In this document: positions 41,767-49,910 of the stretch, piece after piece
Position numbering within the stretch: the first letter of the stretch is position 1
How the letters are laid out: each line of letters starts with the position of its first letter
NCBI GenBank assembly: GCA_021811625.1
Contig: JAJZNU010000005.1
Location: 62,001 to 126,000, forward strand
Length of the DNA stretch: 64,000 bases
Direction of reading: 5' to 3'
Source of the DNA: a bacterium
GTDB taxonomy: Bacteria; Patescibacteriota; Saccharimonadia; Saccharimonadales; UBA4665
Notes under the pieces: model-generated
What the model was told of the DNA's origin: nothing
The model's input: only the letters and a program-made list of their open reading frames with translations
Databases searched by the model: none
Made by a program: the position numbers and the translations under genes

Positions 41767-42990
41767 ATGCGAGAATATGTTGCCACAAAAGTGGGCGAAA
41801 GCATTGCCGCTCAAACCGGATTGGACGTATTAGCTAATAGCCTTCATAAAAGCGACTATGGTCGTCCGTTGTTCCTATTGGCTCACCTCACTCAAGACAT
41901 TTACGGTTGGCGAGACGACAATGAAGGCATGGAAGCTGAAGTTAGGACAGTTAGAGAGAAGCTTAAAACTACAGACGAAGTTTTGATGTTCGATAGGGCG
42001 ATGTCTATAGATCCAGAAACTGATGGTTGGCGGCAGCTTGGAGATCTTGAAGAGTACACCCTTTTCCCCGTTCGCTCAATAAAACCCTTTGCAAAGTCCA
42101 GTGATGAAGACCGATTTATATTAAGCGGAGCAGCAGGGTTAAGTCTCATAAACTATAGGCAACACTGCCCCTTACTTTCAAGAAGTAGATATCAAGAGTT
42201 CGGTTTTCGGTCATTTAACGAAGCCTGTGCCTTTGTTGGTGGATATGTCGTCGGACGACTCATTGATTTAGAGACAAGTCGCCTGAGAGAAAAAGAACCG
42301 GCCTTTAAATACACAGAGGAAGGCTTCATCTATTCAGTTGGCGTTGGCGGTTCATTTCATGGTGATTTCCGTATGTCAGAAACTAGGTTGCCACAATCAG
42401 ATATCGTTTCGCCCATAAACACAATGACCGAATTTAGCCCTCAGCAAAATCTGGATCTTGCAGGCTATCACTCCATAGAACCAGAAATAGTAGCTACGCT
42501 AATTGAAGCTGAATACATAAGGGCCGGAAAGGTTGCAGCAATTCAGTTAGTGAACGAATTTGCCACAGTCCTAACGGAAGGTGCCGATAGTTCAGGTGAT
42601 ATTAATCTCAAAATTGGTGCATTCGCAGACTACGGTGACAAAAACGTTAGATACTCTCTAGCTCCTCTTCGACTTTTACTTACTCACGACGAATATGATC
42701 CATTGAGATGCAAGAATATTTTACATAGCAGCCCCTATTTGCCGCAATCCTCAACCATGTTTGAAATTGTATCGACAGAAACAGGTGTGAAATTTCAAAA
42801 CAGAGACGAGCAGCAAGATTTTGACGTTCGTGGCATAAGTGTAGATCGAGAACATTACGTAGATATGTTTAGGGCATTAATTGGACAGACGTCTGGCGGC
42901 TTAGGCCGGACTTCACCAGCACAGTTAATTGAACTCGTATATCGAGCAAAATCTATGCTAGAAGACAAGGTTATGGATGATGACTATTAA
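41767..42990 (+). CDS. Hypothetical protein, cassette cargo
   Basis: 407 residues, acidic, no signal peptide or membrane segment, and no motif I recognise. It contains GFRSFNEACAFVGGYVVGRLIDLE and a probable beta-rich middle part (FIYSVGVGGSFHGDFRMSETRLPQ). A TATTAT box at 41754-41759 ends 7 nt before the ATG, so the transcript probably starts at or next to the start codon. It is the only gene between scars 3 and 4. Defence cargo is possible from context, with no direct support. Confidence 0.65.
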   Translation: MREYVATKVGESIAAQTGLDVLANSLHKSDYGRPLFLLAHLTQDIYGWRDDNEGMEAEVRTVREKLKTTDEVLMFDRAMSIDPETDGWRQLGDLEEYTLFPVRSIKPFAKSSDEDRFILSGAAGLSLINYRQHCPLLSRSRYQEFGFRSFNEACAFVGGYVVGRLIDLETSRLREKEPAFKYTEEGFIYSVGVGGSFHGDFRMSETRLPQSDIVSPINTMTEFSPQQNLDLAGYHSIEPEIVATLIEAEYIRAGKVAAIQLVNEFATVLTEGADSSGDINLKIGAFADYGDKNVRYSLAPLRLLLTHDEYDPLRCKNILHSSPYLPQSSTMFEIVSTETGVKFQNRDEQQDFDVRGISVDREHYVDMFRALIGQTSGGLGRTSPAQLIELVYRAKSMLEDKVMDDDY

Positions 42991-43070
42991 TGCAACGCTG
43001 ACGGTGAAGTTATTCAAGCCAACAGAGCCTTCACTCTCGCCATTGACGTTGGGTCAATAGTAAAAGTCAA

Positions 43071-43100
43071 AGTTCGAAAATCGGACTATAGCCCTAGCCA
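43071..43100. repeat. tRNA-3'-end-like scar, unit 4
   Basis: AGTTCGAAAATCGGACTATAGCCCTAGCCA, with AAAGTCA in front. It aligns with unit 5 (43916-43945) over about 45 bases including the left flank. Confidence 0.6.
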
Positions 43101-43116
43101 CTGCATAAGCTTCAGC

Positions 43117-43139
43117 AAAGACTTATCCGAAGTCTTTTT
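43117..43139 (+). terminator. Intrinsic terminator after scar 4
   Basis: AAAGACTT-ATCCG-AAGTCTTT, an 8-bp perfect stem followed by TT, so five T in a row on the plus strand. It probably serves the 407-aa gene and may work in both directions. Confidence 0.65.
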
Positions 43140-43166
43140 CGCTAGAATGACAGCCAGCCTATGACT

Positions 43167-43556
43167 CTATGCTTTTTGTAAAGCTGCGGTTAATGATTGA
43201 ATAAATGCTTGACTTGTATATGTTGCTCCACTGATAACATTAACATTAGCGTTTTGGGATTTAATGGCCTCTTTTTGCAAGTATGGCATTACTTGCTGAG
43301 CAATCAATATCGAGGTTTGGTCTAGGTTTGGATATTGTAGAAATTTGACACTTACAATTTTACCGCTTTGGATGTCGGCCTGGACCTGGACATTACCATA
43401 ATAGGCATTGGCAACCGAGCCATCATAGACACCATTTTTATAGGAACTGCGTGAGGAACTGGAGCTATGAGGAGTATTCGATTTAGCTCTATGTAGAACC
43501 AAAATGCCGACGACAAGTACGACAACAATTCCAACTACAACAACGACTTTTTTCAT
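43167..43556 (-). CDS. Membrane-anchored FMN-binding domain protein
   Basis: 129 residues. An N-terminal anchor (VVVVVGIVVVLVVGILVLH) and a Ser-rich linker lead to an FMN-binding domain (about 48-129): YKNGVYDGSVANAYYGNVQVQADIQSGKIVSVKF and the end VISGATYTSQAFIQSL. The SGAT motif is the one where RnfG/NqrC-type proteins attach FMN through Thr. It probably takes part in extracytoplasmic electron transfer, but no Rnf/Nqr or Apb flavin transferase gene is in the window. Single-gene unit between scars. Confidence 0.85.
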   Translation of the reverse strand: MKKVVVVVGIVVVLVVGILVLHRAKSNTPHSSSSSRSSYKNGVYDGSVANAYYGNVQVQADIQSGKIVSVKFLQYPNLDQTSILIAQQVMPYLQKEAIKSQNANVNVISGATYTSQAFIQSLTAALQKA

Positions 43557-43777
43557 GCTTTTATTGTCTACCTAACGCGGTCATTAATAAATAGTATAGG
43601 TTCATACTGTTGATTTCCTGATTTTTTGAAAATAAACTTGACGAAGTATTGGTCTAATATTCGGGTTTTGTGGGTCTGACATTAGCCAGCTGGTTTTGAG
43701 TATGCCATAACCCTAGTTCTGACTTCGCCAACCAAGGATAGCCAACTTGGAAAGATAGAACCACAGAAACGACTTTG

Positions 43778-43809
43778 TTTCGAAAATCCAACCATATCTC
43801 ATCCAAGCT
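43778..43809. repeat. tRNA-3'-end-like scar, extra degenerate copy
   Basis: TTTCGAAAATCCAACCATATCTCATCCAAGC is closest to the right-end scar (TTTCAAAAATCCTACCATAGCCCCAACC). It lies in a stretch of about 430 nt (43557-43990) with no convincing gene; the 61-aa ORF there is not supported. Confidence 0.45.
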
Positions 43810-43915
43810 AAAATCTCGAACTTGCAGCTTTTGAAGCAAGAGATAAATAATAATGTTATATAGCTAATGTAGCCTTAATCCTCGTCGGCGATTCTGGATC
43901 GACAGCAAGAGTCAA

Positions 43916-43945
43916 GGTTCGAAAATCGGGCCCTATTCCCAACCA
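43916..43945. repeat. tRNA-3'-end-like scar, unit 5
   Basis: GGTTCGAAAATCGGGCCCTATTCCCAACCA, one of the best preserved copies. Right flank GCACGAATTAGTGCCTTAGTCAAAGAAGTATC matches the flank of unit 1. Confidence 0.6.
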
Positions 43946-43990
43946 GCACGAATTAGTGCCTTAGTCAAAGAAGTATCAACGCTATTATAC

Positions 43991-44398
43991 TTGGGGTCAG
44001 CTTTGATCCGTGCCATACTACTAATTGTGAGCAGCAAGCTATTTAATCAACCGATAATTTATCAAAGAGTCGAAGCGGGATTTATTTTTATAGCTAGCCT
44101 TTACCTATACCTTCACCTGCATTTTCATTTGTTATGGTTTATTGTCTTTTTGTTAAGTGTGGATATATTTATGATAGGCTACCTATTCAGTAAAGTTTTT
44201 GGAGCACAGCTATACAATTTTGGTCATACATACATAATTCCAGCAACACTTGTCGTAATTGGCGTATCTAGCAGTACTAGACCGCTAGTTGCGGCAGGGA
44301 TTATTTGGATAGCCCATATCGCTATGGACAGATCACTCGGCTATGGATTAAAGTTCAAAACCGGCTTTAAAGATACACATTTAGGCACTATCAAGTAA
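43991..44398 (+). CDS. DUF4260 membrane protein
   Basis: 135 residues with about four membrane helices (AGFIFIASLYLYLHLHFHLLWFIVFLLSVDIFMIGYLF, then IIPATLVVIGVSS and AAGIIWIAHIAMD). The C-terminal HIAMDRSLGYGLKFKTGFKDTHLG is the DUF4260 signature. Members occur sporadically and are of unknown function. It sits alone between scars 5 and 6. The listed start is the first possible codon; a start a few residues later is also possible. Confidence 0.8.
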   Translation: MGSALIRAILLIVSSKLFNQPIIYQRVEAGFIFIASLYLYLHLHFHLLWFIVFLLSVDIFMIGYLFSKVFGAQLYNFGHTYIIPATLVVIGVSSSTRPLVAAGIIWIAHIAMDRSLGYGLKFKTGFKDTHLGTIK

Positions 44399-44445
44399 CC
44401 CTCAAGGTGCCCGTAAATATATAGTTATAGTACGAGGATTGCAAA

Positions 44446-44470
44446 GAGTCTAGATCGGCAGATTCAGCTA
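44446..44470. repeat. tRNA-3'-end-like scar, unit 6
   Basis: AGAGTCTAGATCGGCAGATTCAGCTA, followed by GCTTGAATTCGAACGTTAGT, the same right flank type as unit 1. The left flank GTACGAGGATTGCAAAGAG recurs before unit 7 as GTACGAGGAGTGCAGAGTAG. Confidence 0.5.
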
Positions 44471-44507
44471 GCTTGAATTCGAACGTTAGTAAAAAATATA
44501 ATTACAA

Positions 44508-44729
44508 CTATTTTTCTGTTTTTGAAAAGGTCAGTCCATAAATTTTCTTGCTAAGCAGAACAAATTTTATAGTTGCCGATAGCCAACCCACAAAGTAGCC
44601 CAAAAATATTAAAGCGAGATCTTTTAGGTCTAGCGAGCTTTTAAGATGCCACCTTACCAGAAATATGATTCCCCAAACGATAAAGATTCCAATACTATAT
44701 ATTGTCCACGATCTGTATGATTTATTCAT
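44508..44729 (-). CDS. Small two-helix membrane protein
   Basis: 73 residues with two membrane helices (WTIYSIGIFIVWGIIFLVRWHL and LALIFLGYFVGWLSATIKFVLLS). No family recognised. Single gene between scars 6 and 7. The hydrophobic pattern and the lone position suggest a real cargo gene, but evidence is limited to this. Confidence 0.5.
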   Translation of the reverse strand: MNKSYRSWTIYSIGIFIVWGIIFLVRWHLKSSLDLKDLALIFLGYFVGWLSATIKFVLLSKKIYGLTFSKTEK

Positions 44730-44862
44730 AAGTTAATTGTATCCCATACTTACTTAGTAAAGGCCGAAAAGTTTCGTGCCCAGCGTACCCATAAGTTACG
44801 ACCTGGAGAGGTAGTCCAGAATGGTACGAGGAGTGCAGAGTAGCGTAGACAATGTATGAAGA

Positions 44863-44887
44863 GATTCTAGTCTAGCGTGCTCAACCA
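44863..44887. repeat. tRNA-3'-end-like scar, unit 7
   Basis: GATTCTAGTCTAGCGTGCTCAACCA, close to units 1 and 2 in its last nine bases (GCTCAnCCA). It lies in the 280-nt gap 44730-45008, which holds no other feature I can name. Confidence 0.5.
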
Positions 44888-45008
44888 AACATAAATCTCG
44901 AATCGTAGCTTTAAGAAAGTTTGTCAGGGAATATAACTTATAGAGGTGAACAATATTAAAGTCTTATTGGCTGAGTAACCATTATTCCGGGCCAATTAAT
45001 ATCTAAAG

Positions 45009-45305
45009 TTATACCAGCTTTAATTCAATTAAAAAAACCAGCAATAATATTGACATAAGACCAGCCAAGAAGATATATTCGGCGATTGTTTCATAGATTT
45101 TATCTCGGCTGCCATTGTTAGATCTAATTGAAAGAAATGAAAAGATGACACTTACGGAGAATAGAATTACGATTATCGATGCAAATTGATCGATTTTAGT
45201 TTTGTGTATGAGATTTAACGTCCGCATCGTTGTGACTGCAATAAAAGAAAAACCTAATAAACTTGCTGATGCATTAAGTATATGTTCGTTCTTGTGCTTA
45301 GCCAT
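45009..45305 (-). CDS. Small three-helix membrane protein
   Basis: 98 residues, MAKHKNEHILNASASLLGFSFIAVTTMRTLNLI then FASIIVILFSVSVIFSFLSI and YIFLAGLMSILLLVFLIELKLV, giving three membrane helices. No family that I can name with confidence. The last coding unit of the array before the proposed right end. Confidence 0.55.
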   Translation of the reverse strand: MAKHKNEHILNASASLLGFSFIAVTTMRTLNLIHKTKIDQFASIIVILFSVSVIFSFLSIRSNNGSRDKIYETIAEYIFLAGLMSILLLVFLIELKLV

Positions 45306-45485
45306 AGACTATCTGTTAATTTAATCGTCCGCCCTGGTTTTGAGCTGGAGTATCAAGATATTCAAGATATAGCTAGGCTTATTATTTTGTTGGGTAGCGA
45401 GTGTTCAATAAGGAGCACGACACTACCAATGATGTTCCACCGGCATGCCCAGCCGGACTAGTAAAATACAATCATGGTACTTCTT

Positions 45486-45530
45486 AGTTTCAAAAATCCT
45501 ACCATAGCCCCAACCGACTCACATAACAGG
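45486..45530. repeat. Proposed right attachment site of the island
   Basis: AGTTTCAAAAATCCTACCATAGCCCCAACCGACTCACATAACAGG compared with the tRNA-Gln 3' end and its downstream bases: AATCCTACCAT is exact, CCCAGCC is close, and CATAACAGG is exact. It is the only array copy that also keeps the bases beyond CCA. CCCAGCC also occurs at 45446-45452. Confidence 0.6.
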
Positions 45531-46050
45531 TATGAATATGTTCCAAATTTTGGGACACTTTCTTAATCTCAACCAGGAGTTATTGGTTTTGGTTACTGAC
45601 AAATATTAGTGGATTTGGTACATGGGAGGTCGGTTATCCTGGAACGATAATTAAATAACTGGCAATGGCTAAATTTAAAGGCTTATGTGCTAGATCCCGG
45701 AGTAGCATCTAACTTTTTCGGACACATTCATAGATTGCCCGTACCGATAATAAGCATGGAGTCGCTCAAGTAGACTGGCGTCGTCGATGGTCTTGGGCAA
45801 CCGGACGCGAACACTACACGAATTCATACCAACAACCGAGTAAGGGAGCGCTGTCAATTGTCTTCATGTGACTATTGGGCCCTATTACCCGTGCTAATAC
45901 AGGAAAATCGCCGGCACTACGCTACTACAACACAACTAATTTTCTGTGTGGGTGTATGGACGGGTCGGAATGGTCAGAGTTTCGCTTTTTGGGCGAGCGC
46001 TCTGAACCGTTCCGGCCCCGTCCGATCCCTATGGTATTGGACCTTTCTTG
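45531..46050. other. Gene-poor junction between the island and the GC-rich operon
   Basis: No supported gene. Two overlapping plus-strand ORFs (45858-46085, 45875-46171) have no family resemblance and run into the glycosyltransferase gene on the other strand. Base composition changes here from AT-rich to clearly GC-richer. Confidence 0.6.
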
Positions 46051-47193
46051 TTACGCTACGGGTGTTTCCCGATGCGGACGAATGATGCCCCAGTTGCCGC
46101 CTTCCAGCGCCATCTTGAAATACCAGATGATGCCAAGCGGCGTCAGGATCATGCTCGACACGAACGTGTAGAACGGCATTATGAGTAGCCACTTGTTTTT
46201 CGCACGCCAGTGCACATAGACCGCCAAGGCGACGTACAGCACTAGAGCGGTGATGAGCGAGTAACCGGGTTCGGTCAGAGCCCACCAGCGGAAGAACAGT
46301 CCAACGATGGCCACCAGCCCGCCGTATATCCAGAAAAACGGGTGGCGTACAATCAGCCAGCCGTTCACAATGAACAGACGGAACTCGCCGCCAGCCCACG
46401 CCAGACGTTGACGGAACCAAGGCAAAAGGCCGCTAGGAACATCGGTAACCACCTCGAACGGAATGTGTCCGATGCGATAGCCGCGATCCTTGGCAATAAC
46501 GCCAATCTCCACATCGTTGCCCTGGAAGAACAAAGAGTGGTGATCCATGACGTCACGCATGACCTCGGTCTTGGCCACCTGACAGGCGCCGGAAACCATC
46601 CAGGGCGCAAGAAAGCGCATCTGCATAGCCAACCGGTATTCGAGCCGCTGTAACTTAGTAAGCAGCGAGTCGTCAGGGTTGTTCAGCACCAGTCGGATGG
46701 ACGCGATGTCCAGATTCTGGATAACCAGCTCGCCCACGAGAGACGAAATGGGTTGGCAAGTGATGGTGTCGGCGTCCAGCGGCACGACATATGGCTCTGT
46801 GACTGTGCTCAACGCGTTCCGAATTAGCCGGTCTCGGATGGTTCCGCCAGTGGTCCGCCGTCGATTCATCTGAGAACGACTATGCGTACCGCTTTGTGGC
46901 CGGTCAACGAATATACGAAAGCCGTGGTTCTTGGCGATATCACCTAGTTCAGCGTAGAACTCAGCCGTCTCATTGCCGGTGGTACAGAGCGTCACGCGCT
47001 GGCCGTACTGACTTAGGTAGGTGACGTTCTGGAGGTATGCGGTACGGCCCCAGATGGGAACCAGGATGCGGAAGGACTCGATGGCTTGCGCCCCGAATTC
47101 GTAACTGCGGCCGCGGGCACGTATGCCAGCGAAGCCATCAATGAGCACTGCCAGAAGCGGCAGCAGCAGAATGGCGATCCAGAAGAACGACAT
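46051..47193 (-). CDS. Membrane glycosyltransferase family 2 (hyaluronan-synthase-like)
   Basis: 380 residues. An N-terminal membrane helix, then a GT-A domain with VVPLDADTI (the D-x-D metal site, about 137), SGACQV (acceptor loop), FFQGNDVEIG (the E/D-D general base region) and RQRLAWAGGE (Q-x-x-R-W-type motif). Three or four C-terminal helices follow (WLIVRHPFFWIYGGLVAIVGLFF and on). This layout makes and exports a surface polysaccharide in one step. Its start is 1 nt from the dehydratase stop, so the two are coupled. Base composition is markedly GC-richer than the island, and a recent transfer is likely. Confidence 0.88.
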   Translation of the reverse strand: MSFFWIAILLLPLLAVLIDGFAGIRARGRSYEFGAQAIESFRILVPIWGRTAYLQNVTYLSQYGQRVTLCTTGNETAEFYAELGDIAKNHGFRIFVDRPQSGTHSRSQMNRRRTTGGTIRDRLIRNALSTVTEPYVVPLDADTITCQPISSLVGELVIQNLDIASIRLVLNNPDDSLLTKLQRLEYRLAMQMRFLAPWMVSGACQVAKTEVMRDVMDHHSLFFQGNDVEIGVIAKDRGYRIGHIPFEVVTDVPSGLLPWFRQRLAWAGGEFRLFIVNGWLIVRHPFFWIYGGLVAIVGLFFRWWALTEPGYSLITALVLYVALAVYVHWRAKNKWLLIMPFYTFVSSMILTPLGIIWYFKMALEGGNWGIIRPHRETPVA

Positions 47194-47194
47194 G

Positions 47195-48268
47195 TCAAAC
47201 CTCCATTGCCATAGATGTGGTCGGGTGGACGATGAGGCCGAAAAGCAATGAGCGGATTTTAGACGCGGATGCCCCCTTGGCAGCCATACATACGTTCAGA
47301 ATGTCGTTTAGCGAGATTGGTTCCGCTACCGCGACCATAGAGATTGCCGGATGGCGAGTGGGGGTGCGCGTTTCACCGACATCAAACAGCGTCTCGTCTA
47401 GCTTTTCGCCCGGGCGCATGCCAGTGACGATAATCTCCGGATGAGCACCGATAGTCTCGGCATGGCGCTGAATGATGTCCTTGATACGGTAACTGTCGCC
47501 CATGTTCAGGACGAACGTGTTCCCGTCGTTAGCCATCACCGCTGCTTCGATCACCAGGCCGACGGCCTGCGGGATTGTCATGAAGAAGCGGGTCATGGCC
47601 TCGTCGGTCAAGGTGACTGGTTTGTCATTGGCGACCTGCCAGGTCAATGTTTCGATGAACGAGCCACGGCTGGCAAAGACATTGCCGAACCGCACAGATG
47701 CGGTCAGCATTCCTTGGCCGGCGTACGACTGGATGATGATCTCGGCCAGGCGCTTGCTCACGCCGAGCACACTGGTTGGGTTTGACGCCTTGTCGGTGGA
47801 AATGTTAACCAACCGCTGTACACCGCTGTTGACACAGGCCTCGGCCACGTTGTACGTACCTAGAACGTTGGTGACCACGGCCATGTTGGGGCTGCGCTCC
47901 AGAAGTGGCAAATGCTTGCACGCGGCTGCGTGAAACACGATCTCCGGCCGGTGCTCGTCGACAATTTCTTCAAGCGTATGCAGATCCCGGATATCGGCCA
48001 ATACCATGGTCTTGTCGACTAGCAGCGCGGTACCGGTGAGCTCACGCTCCAGCATATACAGTGCATACTCGTTGTTGTCGACGCAGATGACACTGGCGGC
48101 TTTTAGGAGATGCAGTTGGCGAACGATATCGCTGCCGATACTGCCGCCTGCGCCGGTAACCAGCGCCGTCCGGTTTTCGATGAGTCTCTTTGCCTCTTCT
48201 CCGTAGACGGGGGTAGTGGCACGCTTCAGCAGGGCCTCGGCAGAAACTGGGCTAGTGATGTTCCACAT
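47195..48268 (-). CDS. CapD/FlaA1-like UDP-sugar 4,6-dehydratase/epimerase
   Basis: 357 residues, a Rossmann-fold extended SDR of the polysaccharide biosynthesis group. TGAGGSIGSDIVRQL is the NAD(P) loop, VLADIRD and VFHAAACKHLPLLE are typical, ISTDKASNP holds the Asp-Lys pair of the FlaA1 class, and GVSKRLAE follows. The residue that is Tyr or Met in known members appears to be Leu here. RPGEKLDETLF is the family end motif. It converts UDP-GlcNAc-type sugars and would feed the glycosyltransferase downstream. Lacks the membrane N-terminus of the long CapD proteins. Confidence 0.9.
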   Translation of the reverse strand: MWNITSPVSAEALLKRATTPVYGEEAKRLIENRTALVTGAGGSIGSDIVRQLHLLKAASVICVDNNEYALYMLERELTGTALLVDKTMVLADIRDLHTLEEIVDEHRPEIVFHAAACKHLPLLERSPNMAVVTNVLGTYNVAEACVNSGVQRLVNISTDKASNPTSVLGVSKRLAEIIIQSYAGQGMLTASVRFGNVFASRGSFIETLTWQVANDKPVTLTDEAMTRFFMTIPQAVGLVIEAAVMANDGNTFVLNMGDSYRIKDIIQRHAETIGAHPEIIVTGMRPGEKLDETLFDVGETRTPTRHPAISMVAVAEPISLNDILNVCMAAKGASASKIRSLLFGLIVHPTTSMAMEV

Positions 48269-48538
48269 TATGTGGGCTCCATTTTCTTTCGTCGAAAATT
48301 GAATTTAGTGGACCGATTGAGCTAACAGAAAGGGTTGCCAAATACTTAAGGGACCTCCTAAACTAACGGGCGAATGCCCATGTGTAGGTTGTGTATATAT
48401 TAACAGTATTTCGTATATTTAGCAAGAAGGTCTAAGATTTTTGGTGTCTGCATCGTCCCATGCACCCACTTCGTTTGAGTGCGCGGGACGCTGCTCACCG
48501 TTTGCCGTGCGACTCTGAGCATAGCTTGCGGCGGATAA

Positions 48539-48874
48539 TCAGCCAATTTGACAACATCTCCCCACCGTAACTTCTACGATTGGCAAATCCGGCGACACGG
48601 CTAAGCATAGAAATTCAAGGTCTTCGAGGTTCACGCATAATCTCTTATTTTCATCTAGTCCGGCATTCGCAGTCATATCCTTTTCGCTTAGACTGAAATC
48701 AAACACATCAAGGTTCCCAACTATACGCTCTTTATGAGTAGATGCTATGACAACCACCCCTCGCCGCATGTTCCAACGTATCACGACCTCGCCTACCGAC
48801 TGGTTATGTGCTTGCGCAATTTTCGTTAAGGCTTCGTTTGTAAATAAATCCTGGCGACCTTCAGCAAATGACTG
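48539..48874 (-). pseudogene. Aldo/keto reductase, C-terminal fragment
   Basis: Reading on the minus strand from 48874 gives SFAEGRQDLFTNEALTKIAQ, then SVGEVVIRWNMRRGVVVIAS and THKERIVGNLDVFDFSLSEK, the end of an aldo/keto reductase. An in-frame TGA lies immediately before and the barrel with the catalytic Tyr/Lys/His is absent. The tail after LDENK also looks altered. The gene is dead; the 270 nt between it and the dehydratase (48269-48538) show nothing I can name. Confidence 0.8.
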
Positions 48875-48973
48875 TCAGGCTCCCATTAAACTGAACACAC
48901 ACCCAAAGTAAACAAGCTAGCCAAAGCGGTGCATATTAAGTAACATTGTGGTTAACATTGCCACAAGGAGACT

Positions 48974-49213
48974 ATGTATATGACTAAACCCGTAGACCCA
49001 CAACTAAAGCAAGAGATAATGGCTGCCGTTAAGTCTGGCATGAGCCAAGCCGAGGCCAGCAAACTGTACGGTGTCAGCACCGCCAGCATTCGGACATGGT
49101 GCCGCCAAGACATTGTTGGCGGCGAGATGAACTACATTGTCCAGATTAACCAGCTCAAGCGTGAGCTGATAGCCTTTTTTCATCATGGTTGGCATTTGCA
49201 ATCTATAGCTTAA
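48974..49213 (+). pseudogene. IS transposase orfA fragment (helix-turn-helix)
   Basis: 79 codons. MTKPVDPQLKQEIMAAVKSGMSQAEASKLYGVSTASIRTWCRQDIVGG is the HTH of IS3-like orfA proteins, and the leucine-zipper-like region INQLKREL begins but then breaks off into unrelated residues (IAFFHHGWHLQ). No orfB follows. A cut-down insertion sequence. Confidence 0.7.
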
Positions 49214-49461
49214 TCGTTACAAGTTTTTTATCTCTTGGTATGCCGCTTCGTTTTTTTACGCCCGACTGTTTCCTCATTTCGGACTCGTAGTCGTCGATGC
49301 AATATTGCAGAGAGTCACCGGGAGAGTTCGCGGGCCTATCAATAAAACGCGCTCTGTCAGCAGCGGCTGGTGAAACTGCATGCTTCCAAGAATATAAAGC
49401 TTGAGACTGAATAGAAGCGCCGTCTGGATTATAAACAACAGCCCCTGGATTGCTTGTCCTC
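49203..49461 (-). pseudogene. Coding remnant without a start
   Basis: The minus strand is open for about 85 codons (SNPGAVVYNPDGASIQSQAL to IDDYESEMRKQSGVKKRSG) down to TAG at 49203-49205, but an in-frame TAG sits just upstream and no start codon fits. The composition looks protein-like. I recognise no family; probably the 3' end of a lost gene. Confidence 0.4.
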
Positions 49462-49508
49462 TATTAAGTCCTAAGATAGCCCTCGACCTGTCGCAAAAAA
49501 ACTTAACG

Positions 49509-49778
49509 CTAATCGAGAGAGCCGCCTAACTCGAAAAAGGCTCCTACAACCTTGTCAAAAACACCCTCCCAATACTCAAACCCGATATCGGGAGAGTCTA
49601 GGCTTCGACAAAACTCCTCCCCTTTGCCGCCGGGATCTTCATAGCTTTCATAAATGGTGATAAATCGTCGCATAGCACCAACGTCACGATAACCACCTTG
49701 ATGGATGACACGGATTAAGCCTCGCATTTCGTCAACTGGCTCAAAAAGCTGGTCTACTGCCTCTTTCATAATGTGCAA
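49509..49778 (-). CDS. Hypothetical small acidic protein
   Basis: 89 residues, acidic (MKEAVDQLFEPVDEMRGLIRVIHQGGYRD... and DIGFEYWEGVFDKVVGAFFELGG), soluble. No family recognised. It lies between decayed genes, so it may itself be a survivor or a fragment. Start at the ATG-His-Ile-Met; the second Met (MKEAV) is an alternative. Confidence 0.5.
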   Translation of the reverse strand: MHIMKEAVDQLFEPVDEMRGLIRVIHQGGYRDVGAMRRFITIYESYEDPGGKGEEFCRSLDSPDIGFEYWEGVFDKVVGAFFELGGSLD

Positions 49779-49910
49779 CGATTACTTTACCATATTTGCG
49801 TTCGTTATGCTAGCGTATTCTAGAGGGTGTTCTAGAGGGCTGTTAGTGCAATACAAACTTAACTCTCGTCATTAACACATGCTCAGTAATTTGGAGTTTT
49901 AATTTTACTG

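Larger units (their letters stand above)
21340..45530. mobile_element. Integrated island at tRNA-Gln (satellite/prophage-like plus cassette array)
   Basis: Left limit: the tRNA-Gln 3' end. Proposed right limit: 45486-45530, where AATCCTACCAT...CCC...CATAACAGG resembles the tRNA 3' end plus its first downstream bases (AATCCTACCATCCCAGCCA...CATAACAGG). The content differs from both flanks in base composition and in gene type: serine recombinase, methylases, helicase, terminase, HNH, LexA-like repressor, toxin-antitoxin, MITEs. It splits into an 18-kb part with phage and defence genes (21340-39750) and a 6-kb run of small cargo units separated by scar sequences. Whether it was one insertion or many is unresolved. 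Confidence 0.75.

Noticed and set aside
43654-43839. 61-aa minus-strand ORF
   Set aside because: TTG start, no ribosome site, and it covers a scar-like sequence; more likely non-coding.
39751-45530. Classical integron cassette array
   Set aside because: No tyrosine integron integrase and no GTTRRRY/RYYYAAC attC cores; the spacers resemble tRNA 3' ends instead.
45858-46171. Two plus-strand ORFs at the start of the GC-rich region
   Set aside because: No ribosome site or family; they overlap each other and enter the glycosyltransferase gene.
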